DNA of 64,000 nucleotides from positions 102,450 through 166,449 of the forward strand of contig CAWAFX010000001.1 in NCBI GenBank assembly GCA_963781495.1. The letters run 5' to 3'. Positions within the stretch are counted from its first letter, which is position 1. Each line of letters starts with the position of its first letter. The notes beneath the pieces are model-generated. The model ran no database searches and was not told the DNA's origin. It saw only the letters and a program-made list of their open reading frames with translations. A program made the position numbers and the translations under genes. Positions 8,516 through 17,472 of the stretch are shown one piece after another. This DNA is from Mayfieldus sp963781495 (GTDB lineage: Bacteria > Actinomycetota > Thermoleophilia > Solirubrobacterales > 70-9).

Positions 8516-11008
8516 CTAGCGCACCACGAGGTTTACGAGCTTGCCCGGCACGAAAATCTCCTTCACGACCGCCTTGCCGTCGAAGTGGGCCCGCACCTTC
8601 TCGCTCTCGCGGGCCAGGCGCAGGACCTCTTCCTCGGGGGCGTCGCTTGCGACCTCGATCCGGTCGCGCAGCCTGCCGTTGACCTGGACGACGTAGGTGA
8701 CGACGTCGGATTCCAGGAAGGCGGGATCGGGCTGCGGCCAGGGCTGTTCCCAGACCCGCTCGCCGGTCAGGCGCTCGTACACCTCGGAGCCGAGATGGGG
8801 GGCGAAGGGGAAGATCAGCGAGCCGGCGGTCTCGGTCGCGAAACGCAGCGCCGCCTCGCCGGCCGGATCTCCGTAGAGGCCGTCCTTGTAGCGGTAGGCA
8901 TCGTTGACGAGCTCCATCACCGCCGCGATCGCGGTGTTGAAGTGAAAGCCGCGCTCGAAGCTGGCGGTCGAACGGCTGATCGCCCAGTGTGCCTTGGCCA
9001 GCAGCGCGGCGGCTTCGCCGTCGGCGGACTGCGTCTCGGTGCCCGCCGAGGTCCGCCCGGCGACCTCTTCGGCAAGCCGCCAGAGGCGGGCCAGGAAGCG
9101 GTTTACCCCGGTCACCCCTTCATCCACCCAGTCGGCGCTCTTCTCTGGCGGCCCAAGGAAGCAGACGTAGGTGCGGGCGGTGTCGGCGCCGAAGCGCCTC
9201 ACGGTCTCGACGGCGCTGACCGTGTTGCCCTTGGAGGAGGACATCTTGGCTCCGTCACGGGTGATCATCCCCTGCGTGAACAGCCTCGCGAAGGGCTCCT
9301 GGACGTCGAGCAGCTTCATGTCGGCGAGCGCCTTGACGAAGAAGCGCGCGTACATCAGGTGCAGGATCGCGTGCTCGACGCCGCCGATGTACTGGTCGAC
9401 CGGCATCCAGTAGGAGGCGGCCTCGGGTTCCCAGGCGCGCTCGCGGTTCTGGGGGTCGAGGTAGCGAAGGAAGTACCAGGACGAATCGACGAAGGTGTCC
9501 ATCGTGTCGGTCTCGCGCCGCGCCGGGCCGCCGCACTGCGGGCACTCGGTGACGACCCAGTCCTCGGCCGCGGCGAGCGGGCTGCGGCCCCTGGGGGCGT
9601 AGTCCTCGATCTCAGGCAGCTCGACCGGCAGGCGGTCGTCAGGGACGGGGACGATCCCGCACTTCTCGCAGTAGACGATCGGAATCGGGCAGCCCCAGTA
9701 GCGCTGGCGCGAGAGCAGCCAGTCGCGGAGCCGGTAATTGACCGCCGCGGTGCCGCGGCCCTCCTCCTCGAGCCAGGCGGTGATCGCGCCGATCGCCTCG
9801 TCGGCCGGCGTGCCGTCGAAGCGACCCGAGTTGACCAGGCGCTCGTTCTCGCTGTGCTCCAGGTAAGCCGCGTCGTCCGGCACCTCGCCTTCGGCCGGCT
9901 CGACGACCTGGCGGATCGGCAGCTCGAACGCCTGCGCGAACTCGAAGTCGCGCTGGTCGTGCGCCGGGACGGCCATCACGGCGCCAGTCCCGTAGTCCAT
10001 CAGCACGTAGTCGCTGACGAACATCGGGATCTGCTCGCCGTTTACCGGGTTGGTGACCGTGCGCCCGAGCGCGACGCCGGTCTTCTCGCGATCCTCGGCA
10101 CTGCGCTGCTCGACCGACTCGCGCAGGGCCCGGTTGACGTAATCCCGCACCTCCGACTCGACCTCTGTGCCGGCCGCGAGCCGCTCAAGCTCGGGGTGCT
10201 CGGGGGCGAGGACGAAGAAGGTGGCCCCGAAGAGGGTGTCGGGGCGGGTGGTGAAGACCGGGAAGTCGATTCCCAGCTCCTCGCAGCGAAAGACGACCTC
10301 GGCGCCCTCCGAGCGCCCGATCCAGTTTCGCTGCATGATCTTCACGTGCTCGGGCCAGTCGATCGAGTCGAGGTCGGCAAGCAGCCGATCGGCGTATTCG
10401 GTGATGCGGAAGAACCACTGCTCGAGCTTGCGGCTCTCGACCGGCGTTCCGCAGCGCTCGCAGCGGCCGTCGATCACCTGCTCGTTGGCCAGCACGGTCG
10501 CGTCCTTGGGACACCATTGCACCGGAGCTTCGTCGCGGTAGGCCAGGCCGCGCTCGAAGAAACGCAGGAACAGCCACTGGGTCCAGCGGTAGTAGGCGGG
10601 GTCGTGGCTGGAGACCTCGCGGTCCCAGTCGATCGAGATCCCCCAGGCGCGGAACTGCTCGCTGTAGGAGGCGATCGAAGCCTCAGTTGCCGCCCGGGGG
10701 TGGACCCCGGTCTTGATCGCGTTGTTCTCAGCCGGCAGACCGAAGGAGTCGTAGCCCATCGGGTGGATCACCTGCAGGCCGTTGCGGCGCCGGAAGTGCG
10801 CCAGGGCGTCGCCGAGGGCGTAGTTCTTCAGGTGCCCGACGTGCGGCTCGCCGGACGGGTAGGGCAGCATCTCGAGCACGTAGTACTTGTCCTTTGAGGC
10901 GTCGAAGCCGGGCTGACCCGGGTTCGGGACGTGCCATGTCCGCTCCTTCTCCCAGACCTGCTGCCAGCGGCGCTCGATCGCCTGCGGGTCGTAGCTGCTC
11001 GCACTCAT
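8516..11008 (-). CDS. leuS: Leucyl-tRNA synthetase
   Basis: Charges tRNA-Leu. The 830 residues contain the class I HIGH motif as HVGH (residues 56-59), the CP1 editing domain with TTRPDTLFGATF, paired Cys knuckles (CEKCG, CPQCGG), the WYFLRYLDPQN region, and KMSSSKGN at about residue 589, before the anticodon-binding and C-terminal domains. The ATG at 11008 (MSASSYDPQAIERRW) gives the normal bacterial N-terminus; the frame continues open upstream but without homology. It diverges from the small gene at 11081. Confidence 0.97.
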   Translation of the reverse strand: MSASSYDPQAIERRWQQVWEKERTWHVPNPGQPGFDASKDKYYVLEMLPYPSGEPHVGHLKNYALGDALAHFRRRNGLQVIHPMGYDSFGLPAENNAIKTGVHPRAATEASIASYSEQFRAWGISIDWDREVSSHDPAYYRWTQWLFLRFFERGLAYRDEAPVQWCPKDATVLANEQVIDGRCERCGTPVESRKLEQWFFRITEYADRLLADLDSIDWPEHVKIMQRNWIGRSEGAEVVFRCEELGIDFPVFTTRPDTLFGATFFVLAPEHPELERLAAGTEVESEVRDYVNRALRESVEQRSAEDREKTGVALGRTVTNPVNGEQIPMFVSDYVLMDYGTGAVMAVPAHDQRDFEFAQAFELPIRQVVEPAEGEVPDDAAYLEHSENERLVNSGRFDGTPADEAIGAITAWLEEEGRGTAAVNYRLRDWLLSRQRYWGCPIPIVYCEKCGIVPVPDDRLPVELPEIEDYAPRGRSPLAAAEDWVVTECPQCGGPARRETDTMDTFVDSSWYFLRYLDPQNRERAWEPEAASYWMPVDQYIGGVEHAILHLMYARFFVKALADMKLLDVQEPFARLFTQGMITRDGAKMSSSKGNTVSAVETVRRFGADTARTYVCFLGPPEKSADWVDEGVTGVNRFLARLWRLAEEVAGRTSAGTETQSADGEAAALLAKAHWAISRSTASFERGFHFNTAIAAVMELVNDAYRYKDGLYGDPAGEAALRFATETAGSLIFPFAPHLGSEVYERLTGERVWEQPWPQPDPAFLESDVVTYVVQVNGRLRDRIEVASDAPEEEVLRLARESEKVRAHFDGKAVVKEIFVPGKLVNLVVR

Positions 11009-11080
11009 CGGGCGATTATCGCGATCACCCAGGCGTACCATGGCCCGGTACGTGAAAGCCGCGCGAACAAGGAGGCTCGG

Positions 11081-11302
11081 ATGTCGCGACTCATCAGGCT
11101 CGACAGCAGCGGTCACACGATCCTCGCCGAATGGACGGCCGAGGACAGCGACGGTCAACGGCGGGCGCTCGAGGCTTTCGCGCGCGAGCGCGAGCTGGGA
11201 ATGATCGCCAGCGTCAGCGGCGAGGGCGAGGCAGAGGTGGTGCGCGAGCTGCCGCTCGACGCCGAGCTGGTCGTGATGCGGCGCCAGATCGCCGGCGGCT
11301 AG
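11081..11302 (+). CDS. Small conserved-looking protein, function unknown
   Basis: A 73-residue soluble protein (MSRLIRLDSSGHTILAEWTA ...) with a strong Shine-Dalgarno AAGGAGG at 11069-11075, five bases before the ATG. It has a central DGQRRALEAFARERELGMIA helix and a C-terminal acidic-to-basic stretch. No family recognised. The following gene starts six bases after its stop, so the two probably form an operon. Confidence 0.75.
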   Translation: MSRLIRLDSSGHTILAEWTAEDSDGQRRALEAFARERELGMIASVSGEGEAEVVRELPLDAELVVMRRQIAGG

Positions 11303-11307
11303 CCCCG

Positions 11308-12009
11308 GTGGCCGAGGCGGCGACTGCCGCTGCGGTCCAGGGCGAGGGCCTGGTCGAGGCCCGGCGGCTGCATTGGCGCGAGCCGGCGAGCGAGCGGACG
11401 TTGCAGCGAGACGGCCGCCGCTGGACCCTGTGGACCTGCGGGGTCGTAGTCGCCTTCGGCGCTCCCGCCGGCGCGGTGCTGGCATTGGATCTCTGGCTCT
11501 TCCCGGTCGCCCTGATCCTCGCCGCGCATGCCGTCTTCATCTGCCGTCTGCAGGCGGGGCGGGCCGTGAGCTCGGTCGTGCCGCTTGACGCTCCGGGGCC
11601 CGCGGGAGAGGGCAGCCCGCCGGCCGAGCGGGTCGCCCTCGGCCTGCTCGGCGACCTGCTCGGGCACCGCGAGCGCGAGCTGATGCAGAGGACGGGACTG
11701 GCGCTGCAGCAGGGCCGGCTCGGCGTCTGGCTGCTGGGCGAGCGCGGAGCGCTTCTGATGCGCCCGGGCGGGCGGCGGATCTTCTCCTTCTGCGTCCGGG
11801 TCGCGGAGGCCGATGACCTGCCGGGCGGCGATCGCGTCGCCCACCTGCTGCTCGCCCTGCGCGAGGACGAGGAAGGCTTCGCCACCGTCGCCAACCTCGG
11901 CTTCTCCGGCGCGCCCTGGCGCTGCTTCCGCCGGGCCGCGGCTCGGCAGCGGCCGGCGCTCGAGTCGGCGCTGGCGGCGGCGCACGAGCAGCCGCGCGCC
12001 GCCGCCTAG
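11308..12009 (+). CDS. Membrane protein of unknown function
   Basis: Starting at GTG 11308, the 233-residue protein has two adjacent hydrophobic segments (about residues 40-75, VVVAFGAPAGAVLALDLWLF and PVALILAAHAVFI), followed by a cytoplasmic Arg-rich alpha/beta region. The latter contains LGLLGDLLGHRERELMQRTG and GERGALLMRPGGRRIFSFCV. No known family. It is tightly linked to the small gene before it and convergent with the VOC gene at 12017. Confidence 0.7.
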   Translation: MAEAATAAAVQGEGLVEARRLHWREPASERTLQRDGRRWTLWTCGVVVAFGAPAGAVLALDLWLFPVALILAAHAVFICRLQAGRAVSSVVPLDAPGPAGEGSPPAERVALGLLGDLLGHRERELMQRTGLALQQGRLGVWLLGERGALLMRPGGRRIFSFCVRVAEADDLPGGDRVAHLLLALREDEEGFATVANLGFSGAPWRCFRRAAARQRPALESALAAAHEQPRAAA

Positions 12010-12016
12010 CCGTCTC

Positions 12017-12748
12017 CTACTCGTCGCTGGTGGCGATCCCGATCACATGGCCCTCGGGATCGGCGAAGTGGGCGATCTGTCCGTTGGGGATGTCCATCGG
12101 CGCGGTCAGCTTGGTGCCGCCGAGGGACTCCGCCTTGTCGAGCGCGGCCTCGAGGTCGTCGACGCCGACGTAGAAGGTGACGTGCCCCTCGATGCCGTCG
12201 CGGGCCGCCCCGATGCCACCGGCGATCCCGCCCTCCTCGGCCTCTACGAGCGCGTAGGCGTCACCGCTGGCGCTCGGGATGTCGGTCGCTTTCCACCCGA
12301 ACAGGTCGGTGTAGAAGGACAGAAGCGCCGCCTGATCGGAGCCGAGCACCTCGAAGTGGACGGTAGGGCTGCCCGCAGCGGCGCCGTTCGTCCCACCGTC
12401 CATCGCCGACATCAGCCCGATCTGATGCCCCTCCGGGTCGCCGAATAGGGCGATCTTGCCGCCGCCCGGCAGCTCGATCGGGCCCATCGCCCGGCTGCCT
12501 CCCAGCGACTCGGCCTTTGCGAGCCCCGCCTCGACGTCGTCGACCTGCACGTAAAAGGTGACATGTCCGGGATGGTCCTCCGGTGCGGCGCCAATCCCGC
12601 CCGGGATCCCGCCTTCGCCGGCGGCGACCATCGAGTACGGCATTTCCTCGGAGTCGGTCATCTGCCAGCCGAACAGGCCCGCATAGAAGTCCTTCAGCGC
12701 CTGCCGGTCCTTGCCGGCGACCTCGAACCACTTGGTCGGATTCGCCAT
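12017..12748 (-). CDS. Two-domain VOC (glyoxalase-like) protein
   Basis: The 243 residues are two tandem VOC domains of about 115 residues, each starting with (W/H)FEV and containing FYxxLFGW and the paired HVTFYV...DDxEAxLxKAESLGG and DPEGHxIG motifs. This layout is typical of small stress or antibiotic-resistance VOC proteins and of actinobacterial hydroxylase-like duplications. It is downstream of the SRPBCC and ArsR genes on the same strand, 43 bases after the former. Substrate unknown. Confidence 0.88.
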   Translation of the reverse strand: MANPTKWFEVAGKDRQALKDFYAGLFGWQMTDSEEMPYSMVAAGEGGIPGGIGAAPEDHPGHVTFYVQVDDVEAGLAKAESLGGSRAMGPIELPGGGKIALFGDPEGHQIGLMSAMDGGTNGAAAGSPTVHFEVLGSDQAALLSFYTDLFGWKATDIPSASGDAYALVEAEEGGIAGGIGAARDGIEGHVTFYVGVDDLEAALDKAESLGGTKLTAPMDIPNGQIAHFADPEGHVIGIATSDE

Positions 12749-12791
12749 CGTCTTTCCTTTCTCTCGGTTCTCTTGTTTCAGTATTCGCCGT

Positions 12792-13256
12792 TCAGCTGCC
12801 GGCCTGGCTGGGGTCGGCCCACGGGTCGGAGCCGGGGTCGCCGCCGCCGGCGGCCGTGACCAGCCGCGCCAGGTAGTGGTCCCAGCCCTCGCCGTGCGAG
12901 TCGCGCGACTCCTCCGGCAACCGGTGCTGGAAACGCATCAGGGTGCCGTCGCCGTCGGCCTCGAAGCTCACCTCGACGGTGCTGGCGCCGGGCTCGACGA
13001 TGCTGGTGCCGCCTTCCCAGCCGAACGTGAACACGACCCGGTTGGGGCGATCGACCTCGACATACTCGCCGCGGCTGACGTGCCGGCCGTTGAGATCGAC
13101 CCGGAAGGTCCCGCCGGGACGCGGGTCGAGCTCGGCCTCGCGGCCCATCCACTGGATCATCCGGTCGGGGTCGACGAAGAAGTCGAAGACGGTCTCGGGG
13201 TTTGCCGCGATTCGGATCTCACGCTCGACGATCGCGGCGGTTTCTGCGCTTGGCAC
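12792..13256 (-). CDS. SRPBCC (AHSA1-like) domain protein
   Basis: A 154-residue START-like protein: EREIRIAANPETVFDFFVDP at the N-terminus, IQWMGREAELDPRPGGTFRV in the middle and HGEGWDHYLARL near the end, the standard pattern of ArsR-linked SRPBCC proteins. Its start overlaps the end of the ArsR gene by 38 bases. ArsR-SRPBCC pairs are common in actinobacteria; their ligands are mostly unknown. Confidence 0.88.
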   Translation of the reverse strand: MPSAETAAIVEREIRIAANPETVFDFFVDPDRMIQWMGREAELDPRPGGTFRVDLNGRHVSRGEYVEVDRPNRVVFTFGWEGGTSIVEPGASTVEVSFEADGDGTLMRFQHRLPEESRDSHGEGWDHYLARLVTAAGGGDPGSDPWADPSQAGS

Positions 13257-13611
13257 CTTTGCCTCTCTTTCGTTTTGGGGAATCTCGTCGTTGCTGCTCG
13301 AGCTCGGCGGCCAGCTTCAGGCGCTGGAGCCGGTCGGGCCAGAAGTCCTCGAAGAAGGCGCGAAGGCCGGCCATTCCGGTGGGATCGGCCCGATAGAGGC
13401 GGCGGGTGCCGTCGCGCCGTTCGCTGAGCAACCCGGCGTCGCGAAGCACCGTCAGGTGCTGAGACACCGCCGGCCGAGTCACCTCGAACTTCGAAGCGAT
13501 CTCGCCGGCGCTCAGCTCGCCGTCGCGGACGAGGCGCAGGATCTGGCGCCGGCGCGGCTCGGCGATAGCCCGCACCGCGGCTTCGATCGCTGGTGAAGTA
13601 GCGGCTGCCAT
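13219..13611 (-). CDS. ArsR-family transcriptional regulator
   Basis: A 130-residue winged-helix repressor. The helix-turn-helix is ELSAGEIASKFEVTRPAVSQ followed by HLTVLRDAGLLSERRDG. There are no obvious metal-binding Cys residues. The C-terminus is unusually basic (KRKRGKGAKRRNRRDRRA). It is first in an ArsR-SRPBCC-VOC unit, and a palindromic region overlaps its promoter a few bases upstream, so autoregulation is likely. Confidence 0.92.
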   Translation of the reverse strand: MAAATSPAIEAAVRAIAEPRRRQILRLVRDGELSAGEIASKFEVTRPAVSQHLTVLRDAGLLSERRDGTRRLYRADPTGMAGLRAFFEDFWPDRLQRLKLAAELEQQRRDSPKRKRGKGAKRRNRRDRRA

Positions 13612-13614
13612 CGC

Positions 13615-13653
13615 CGTTAGTTAAGCATAGACTTACGTAAGTGTCAACTAACG
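13615..13653. promoter_or_regulatory. Candidate ArsR operator (inverted repeats)
   Basis: Directly upstream of the arsR start, CGTTAGTT (13615-13622) and AACTAACG (13646-13653) form inverted arms around a perfect 12-bp palindrome, ACTTACGTAAGT (13631-13642). It is AT-rich in a GC-rich surrounding and sits four bases from the start codon, as expected for an autoregulatory site. Confidence 0.55.
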
Positions 13654-13717
13654 GCTACCGGATCGGACAAGTTGACCGTTACGGATTTATGTCTACCCGG
13701 GGCCCTAACCCCCGCGA

Positions 13718-14422
13718 TCAGACCCGGGGCGAGATCGCGATCAGCAGCTGCGGCCAGACGGTGATCTCGACCAGCGCCGCCACGAGGATCATCGGCACCG
13801 CGATCGCGACGGTGACGAAAGTGGCCGCCAGCAGCTGGTTCCACTCCCCCCTGCGGCTGGCCAGGATCCAGGCCGCCAGGGGCAGGAATACCGCCGTCAG
13901 CTCGAGCACCGCCTGCGGCAGGACGCTGACGATCAGCAGCCCGTCGCCGACGTGGAGGTGGTAGGCGACCGTCGAGGCCTGAAACCCGAGCGTCAGGGCC
14001 TGGATCGAGAGCGAGAACAGGGTCACGCCGATCACGAAGGCGATCGCCAGCTCGCCGGCCTTGACGTGGACCCAGCGCGAGAACCCGGTGCGGCTCTCGG
14101 CCGCGATCGGCATCGAAGCCCCGGCCATGAAGCCGGCCACGCAGGCGGTCGCGTGGAAGGCGAGGACGGTGCCGTTGCGCAGCAGCAGGCGCAGGAAGTC
14201 GGATAGATCGACCGGGCGGGTGACGCCGGGCAGGGTGATCGGCGAGACATCGGGGGTCATGACCATCGCGACCAGCCAGGTCGCGATCAGCAGCGAGCAG
14301 GCGATGGCCAGGCTCAACGCGCCCCAGCCCCAGAGAACCGACCAGCCCTTGCGCTGCCAGGCCTCGAAGGTGCCGCGGGTGTCGCGCAGCCCCTGAGCGA
14401 GGGCGTACTGGTTGACGCTCAT
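13718..14422 (-). CDS. Stage II sporulation protein M-like membrane protein
   Basis: A 234-residue polytopic protein of the SpoIIM/DUF95 family, starting MSVNQYALAQGLRDTRGTFE. Several hydrophobic helices follow, including one with NGTVLAFHATACVAGFMAGA and the late VLPQAVLELTAVFLPLAAW segment, where the family's conserved HG/PE-type motif lies. The frame continues upstream through the tRNA gene, so the internal ATG at 14422 is the sensible start. Family members outside endospore formers have no settled role. Confidence 0.8.
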   Translation of the reverse strand: MSVNQYALAQGLRDTRGTFEAWQRKGWSVLWGWGALSLAIACSLLIATWLVAMVMTPDVSPITLPGVTRPVDLSDFLRLLLRNGTVLAFHATACVAGFMAGASMPIAAESRTGFSRWVHVKAGELAIAFVIGVTLFSLSIQALTLGFQASTVAYHLHVGDGLLIVSVLPQAVLELTAVFLPLAAWILASRRGEWNQLLAATFVTVAIAVPMILVAALVEITVWPQLLIAISPRV

Positions 14423-14511
14423 GAGGGAGCATCGGCAGGCACCGTGCCCCGATTGAGGCGCTGGGCCGAAATAGGGGTTTCCCCCCGGGGAGGCGCCGCC
14501 GGTCTGGGAAA

Positions 14512-14584
14512 TGGAGCTGAGGGGACTCGAACCCCTGACCTTCGCGCTGCCAGCGCGACGCTCTTCCAGCTGAGCTACAGCCCC
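14512..14584 (-). tRNA. tRNA-Ala (GGC)
   Basis: A complete 73-nt cloverleaf. Acceptor GGGGCTG pairs with CAGCTCC (one G-U), followed by a D-arm with AGCTCAGCTGGAAGAGC. The anticodon arm TCGCG-CTGGCAG-CGCGA has anticodon GGC, and the T-arm is AGGGG-TTCGAAC-CCCT. The discriminator is A and CCA is not encoded. Confidence 0.96.
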
Positions 14585-14631
14585 AGCGGCCAACGATTTT
14601 AGATGTCTTGGGCTTGTTAGCCTCGCGACCC

Positions 14632-15687
14632 GTGCGGATCGGGATCAGCTACGACGGAGCGCTGGAGCGGATCGGGGTGCTGCTGAACAAGGTGCCGGTC
14701 CCGGTCGGCCTCTCGATGTTCGGGATGCCGACCGCCCGCACGGTGCAGGCCGGCCAGCGGCTGGGGATCTTCCGCGAGCTCGCCGCGGGGCCGGCGACCG
14801 CGGCCGAGCTGGCGCAGAAGCTCGGGCTGCGCGACGAGGGGACGCGGCGGCTGCTCGACGCCCTCTGCGTGACCGGGACGGTGAAGCTGGTCTCAGGCGA
14901 CCGCTACGAGCTGACCCGGCGCAGCCGCAAGTGGGTCGATCCGGCTTCGGACGAATACGTCGGCGGCTTCATCGCCGACAACCACCACTACTGGGAGTGG
15001 TGGCAGGGGCTCGAGGACCTGGTCCGCGACGGGCGCTCGGTCGAGATGCACGACCGCCCGCCCGACGACCCCTACTGGGCCACCTACATCACCGGCCAGT
15101 ATCAGCTGGCCCGCCTCTCCAGCGACCACGTCGCCAAGGTCGTCGGACTGGCCCAGGGCGCGACCTCGCTTCTCGACGTCGCCGGCGGCCATGGCGAGTT
15201 CTCGATGGCCCTCTGCCGCCGCCACCCGAAGCTGCGATCGACGATCGTCGACCTTCCGGGCAGCGCCCGCATCGGCCGCGAGATCGTCGCCGAGGCGGGG
15301 ATGTCGGACCGGGTCACCTACCTCGAGGGCGACATGTTCGAGGCCGACCTCGGCGGCCCCCACGACGGCGCGCTGTGCTTCAACATCGTCCACCACCTCT
15401 CGCCCGAGCAGGCGCGCAGCCTGTTCGAGCGGGTCGGCGAGTCGTTGCGCCCGGGGGCGCCGCTCTGCGTCCTCGACCTCTTCGACCGCCCGCCCGGCAA
15501 GCAGCCCGACACCAGCAGCATGCTCGGCCTCTTCTTCCACCTCACCTCCGGAGCCGACACCTACACCGCCGACGAGGTCGGCGACTGGCTCGCCGCGAGC
15601 GGCTTCGAGGCGCCGCGGCGCAAGACGATCCCCGAGCTTCCGGGGCTGGCGATCCTGCGCGCCGAGCGTTCGGGAGTGGCGGCCTAG
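14632..15687 (+). CDS. SAM-dependent O-methyltransferase-like protein
   Basis: About 351 residues from GTG 14632 (a TTG at 14608 is an alternative). The N-terminal winged-helix dimerisation domain (LGIFRELAAGPATAAELAQK) is followed by a Rossmann methyltransferase fold with the SAM motif LLDVAGGHGEFSMAL, an acidic EGDMFEADL, and FNIVHHLSPEQA. This is the plant-type O-methyltransferase (methyltransf_2) arrangement. Its stop overlaps the end of the convergent DivIVA-like gene by four bases. Substrate unknown. Confidence 0.85.
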   Translation: MRIGISYDGALERIGVLLNKVPVPVGLSMFGMPTARTVQAGQRLGIFRELAAGPATAAELAQKLGLRDEGTRRLLDALCVTGTVKLVSGDRYELTRRSRKWVDPASDEYVGGFIADNHHYWEWWQGLEDLVRDGRSVEMHDRPPDDPYWATYITGQYQLARLSSDHVAKVVGLAQGATSLLDVAGGHGEFSMALCRRHPKLRSTIVDLPGSARIGREIVAEAGMSDRVTYLEGDMFEADLGGPHDGALCFNIVHHLSPEQARSLFERVGESLRPGAPLCVLDLFDRPPGKQPDTSSMLGLFFHLTSGADTYTADEVGDWLAASGFEAPRRKTIPELPGLAILRAERSGVAA

Positions 15688-16397
15688 GCCGCTTCGGCGT
15701 CGTCGTCTAGGTCGAGGACGACGCGGCCGCCGTCCTGGCGGCGGACGCGGAATTCCATCGGCGCCCGCTCCTCGAGCTCGCGCAGCAGCTCGATCGGCTC
15801 GTCGAGGCGCATCGACAGCGTCGCCCGGCCCTCGGAGAACTTGCGGATCGAGATCTCCGAGGTGGCGCCGATCCTCTCCGCCGCGTCCTCGAAGCCGACC
15901 AGCTGCGAGAAGTCGCCCAGGGGCCCGATCTCGACCTCGACCAGGCCCTCGAAGAGCTCCGGCGCCGTGCGGGCCTCACCGCTGCCATTGGCGAGCGGAT
16001 CGCCGCCGTTGGCCGCCGGCGCTTGGGTCGCCGGCGGGGCGGGCTCGAGCGCGACTCGGTCGGCGATCTCCTGCACCCTCTGGCTGATCTGAACCGCGTC
16101 GGCAAGCGCCTTCATGCGGATCCGCGTCGCCTGCCCCCGCGCCTGAGCCTGGATCTCCTCGATCCTCATCGCGACCGTCTGCAGGGCCGCGAGGCTGCGC
16201 TCGTGGCGCTGATTGGCCTCCGCCAGCCCCTCGCGCAGGCCCTGGAGCTCGCGCTCGCGGCCGACGACCGTCTGCGAGAGACCGTAGGTCTCTCGCTCGA
16301 GCTGGCTGATCCGCTGATCCCGGAAGCTCACGGCCGCATCGACATCAGCGCGCCGGTAGCCGAGGAAAGCCCTCCGGAAGCTACCCATGAGCGGCAA
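15684..16397 (-). CDS. DivIVA-like coiled-coil protein
   Basis: 237 residues. The N-terminus (MGSFRRAFLGYRRADVDAAV) resembles the membrane-binding DivIVA motif, where a basic/hydrophobic loop precedes a coiled coil. The coiled coil spans about residues 25-110 (QRISQLERETYGLSQTVVGR ...), then an Ala/Pro-rich linker and a C-terminal globular part. DivIVA proteins mark poles and septa. Its four-base 3' overlap is with the convergent methyltransferase. Confidence 0.7.
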   Translation of the reverse strand: MPLMGSFRRAFLGYRRADVDAAVSFRDQRISQLERETYGLSQTVVGRERELQGLREGLAEANQRHERSLAALQTVAMRIEEIQAQARGQATRIRMKALADAVQISQRVQEIADRVALEPAPPATQAPAANGGDPLANGSGEARTAPELFEGLVEVEIGPLGDFSQLVGFEDAAERIGATSEISIRKFSEGRATLSMRLDEPIELLRELEERAPMEFRVRRQDGGRVVLDLDDDAEAA

Positions 16398-16479
16398 GCT
16401 AGGGCCGTGGTCGGACGCTATTTCGTTACATCCGGCGCGAACCCGAACACCTGTTCGCAGCCGCGTCCCCAGGCACGAC

Positions 16480-16860
16480 TCACGCAGGGGCGGCGCGGCT
16501 CTCCAGTCCCTCGCCCGGCAGCCCGAGCTCGAGCCGCGGCGCGTCGGACCAGAGCTGGTCGAGGCGGTAGCGGTCGCGTGCCTCGGGGGTGAAGACGTGA
16601 AGCACGCAATCGAGGTAGTCGAGCACCAGCCAACCCGCCGCCGGCCCGCCCTCCTGGCGCGCCAGCAGGCTCTCGTCGCGCTTCAGCCTCAGCGCCACCT
16701 CGTCGCCGATCGCCCCCGCCTGGCGCTCGTTGCGGGCACTGACGATGATCAGGAAGTCGGTGTAGGAGACGAGCCCGCGCATGTCAAGGGCGACGATCTC
16801 GGTCGCCCCCTTGGAATCGGCCAGCTCGGCCAGCCTGCGGGCCAGTGCCTCGGTCTCCAT
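16480..16860 (-). CDS. rsfS: Ribosome silencing factor RsfS
   Basis: 126 residues. It binds ribosomal protein L14 and blocks subunit joining in starvation. The family core is clear: KGATEIVALDMRGLVSYTDF, LIIVSARNERQAGAIGDEV and GWLVLDYLDCVLHVFTPEAR. The ATG overlaps the nadD TGA by one base (TGATG), so translation is coupled. The nadD-rsfS order is typical. Confidence 0.95.
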   Translation of the reverse strand: METEALARRLAELADSKGATEIVALDMRGLVSYTDFLIIVSARNERQAGAIGDEVALRLKRDESLLARQEGGPAAGWLVLDYLDCVLHVFTPEARDRYRLDQLWSDAPRLELGLPGEGLESRAAPA

Positions 16861-17456
16861 CAGCGCGAGTAGACCCCCCGCTCCTCGATGAACCGCCCCA
16901 CCTGCTCGGGGACGATGTAGCGCAGCGGACGGCCCTCCTTCGCCCTCTCGCGGGCCGCCGAGGAGGAGATCCCGAACTCGGGCATCTCCAGCATCTCGGC
17001 CCGGTTCTCGGCATCGAGGCTGCGCAGGACCGCGGCCACCTCGGTCTCCGAGACACCGGAGCGCCGGGCGATCGCCAGCCGCGCCAGCTCGACCACCCGC
17101 TCGGGATTGCGCCAGCTCTCGAGGCCCAGCGCTGCGTCGGCCCCCATCACGAAGACCAGCCCCTTCTCGCCCTGCTCGGCCAGGGCCTGCAGGGTCTCGT
17201 AGGTATACGAGGGGCCCTCGCGGTCGATCTCGACCGTCGAGACGACGAAGCGCTCGTCGTCGGTTGCGGCCAGCCGCGTCATCGCCAGCCGCAGCTCGGC
17301 GCCGGGGTCGTCGAGGATCCGCTTGTGCGGCGCCTGGCCGGTGGGCACGAACAGGACCCGCTCCAGCCCGAGCTGCCAGATCGCCTCCTGGGCAAGCGCG
17401 AGGTGCCCCAAATGCGGCGGGTTGAACGCCGACCCGAGCACGCCGACCGAAGCGAC
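16860..17456 (-). CDS. nadD: Nicotinate-nucleotide adenylyltransferase
   Basis: Adenylates nicotinate mononucleotide in NAD synthesis. The nucleotidyl-transfer motif GSAFNPPHLGHLALAQ, the mid-protein VFVMGADAALGLESW, and the late ISSSAARERAKEG are diagnostic. The start is unresolved. The first beta strand begins at VASVGVLGS, but the frame has no ATG/GTG/TTG before it in the intergenic space. The first standard codon is a GTG at 17441 inside that strand; a CTG overlaps the proA stop. The coordinate given (GTC 17456) marks the edge of clear homology. Confidence 0.9.
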   Translation of the reverse strand, partial: VASVGVLGSAFNPPHLGHLALAQEAIWQLGLERVLFVPTGQAPHKRILDDPGAELRLAMTRLAATDDERFVVSTVEIDREGPSYTYETLQALAEQGEKGLVFVMGADAALGLESWRNPERVVELARLAIARRSGVSETEVAAVLRSLDAENRAEMLEMPEFGISSSAARERAKEGRPLRYIVPEQVGRFIEERGVYSR

Positions 17457-17472
17457 CGGACCTCTACCCCCT

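Noticed and set aside
8372..10897. Long plus-strand frame opposite leuS
   Set aside because: Antisense of a well-identified gene with no domain; same reasoning for the plus-strand frames opposite valS (35601-38333), holA (1216-3237) and rne (25176-26666).
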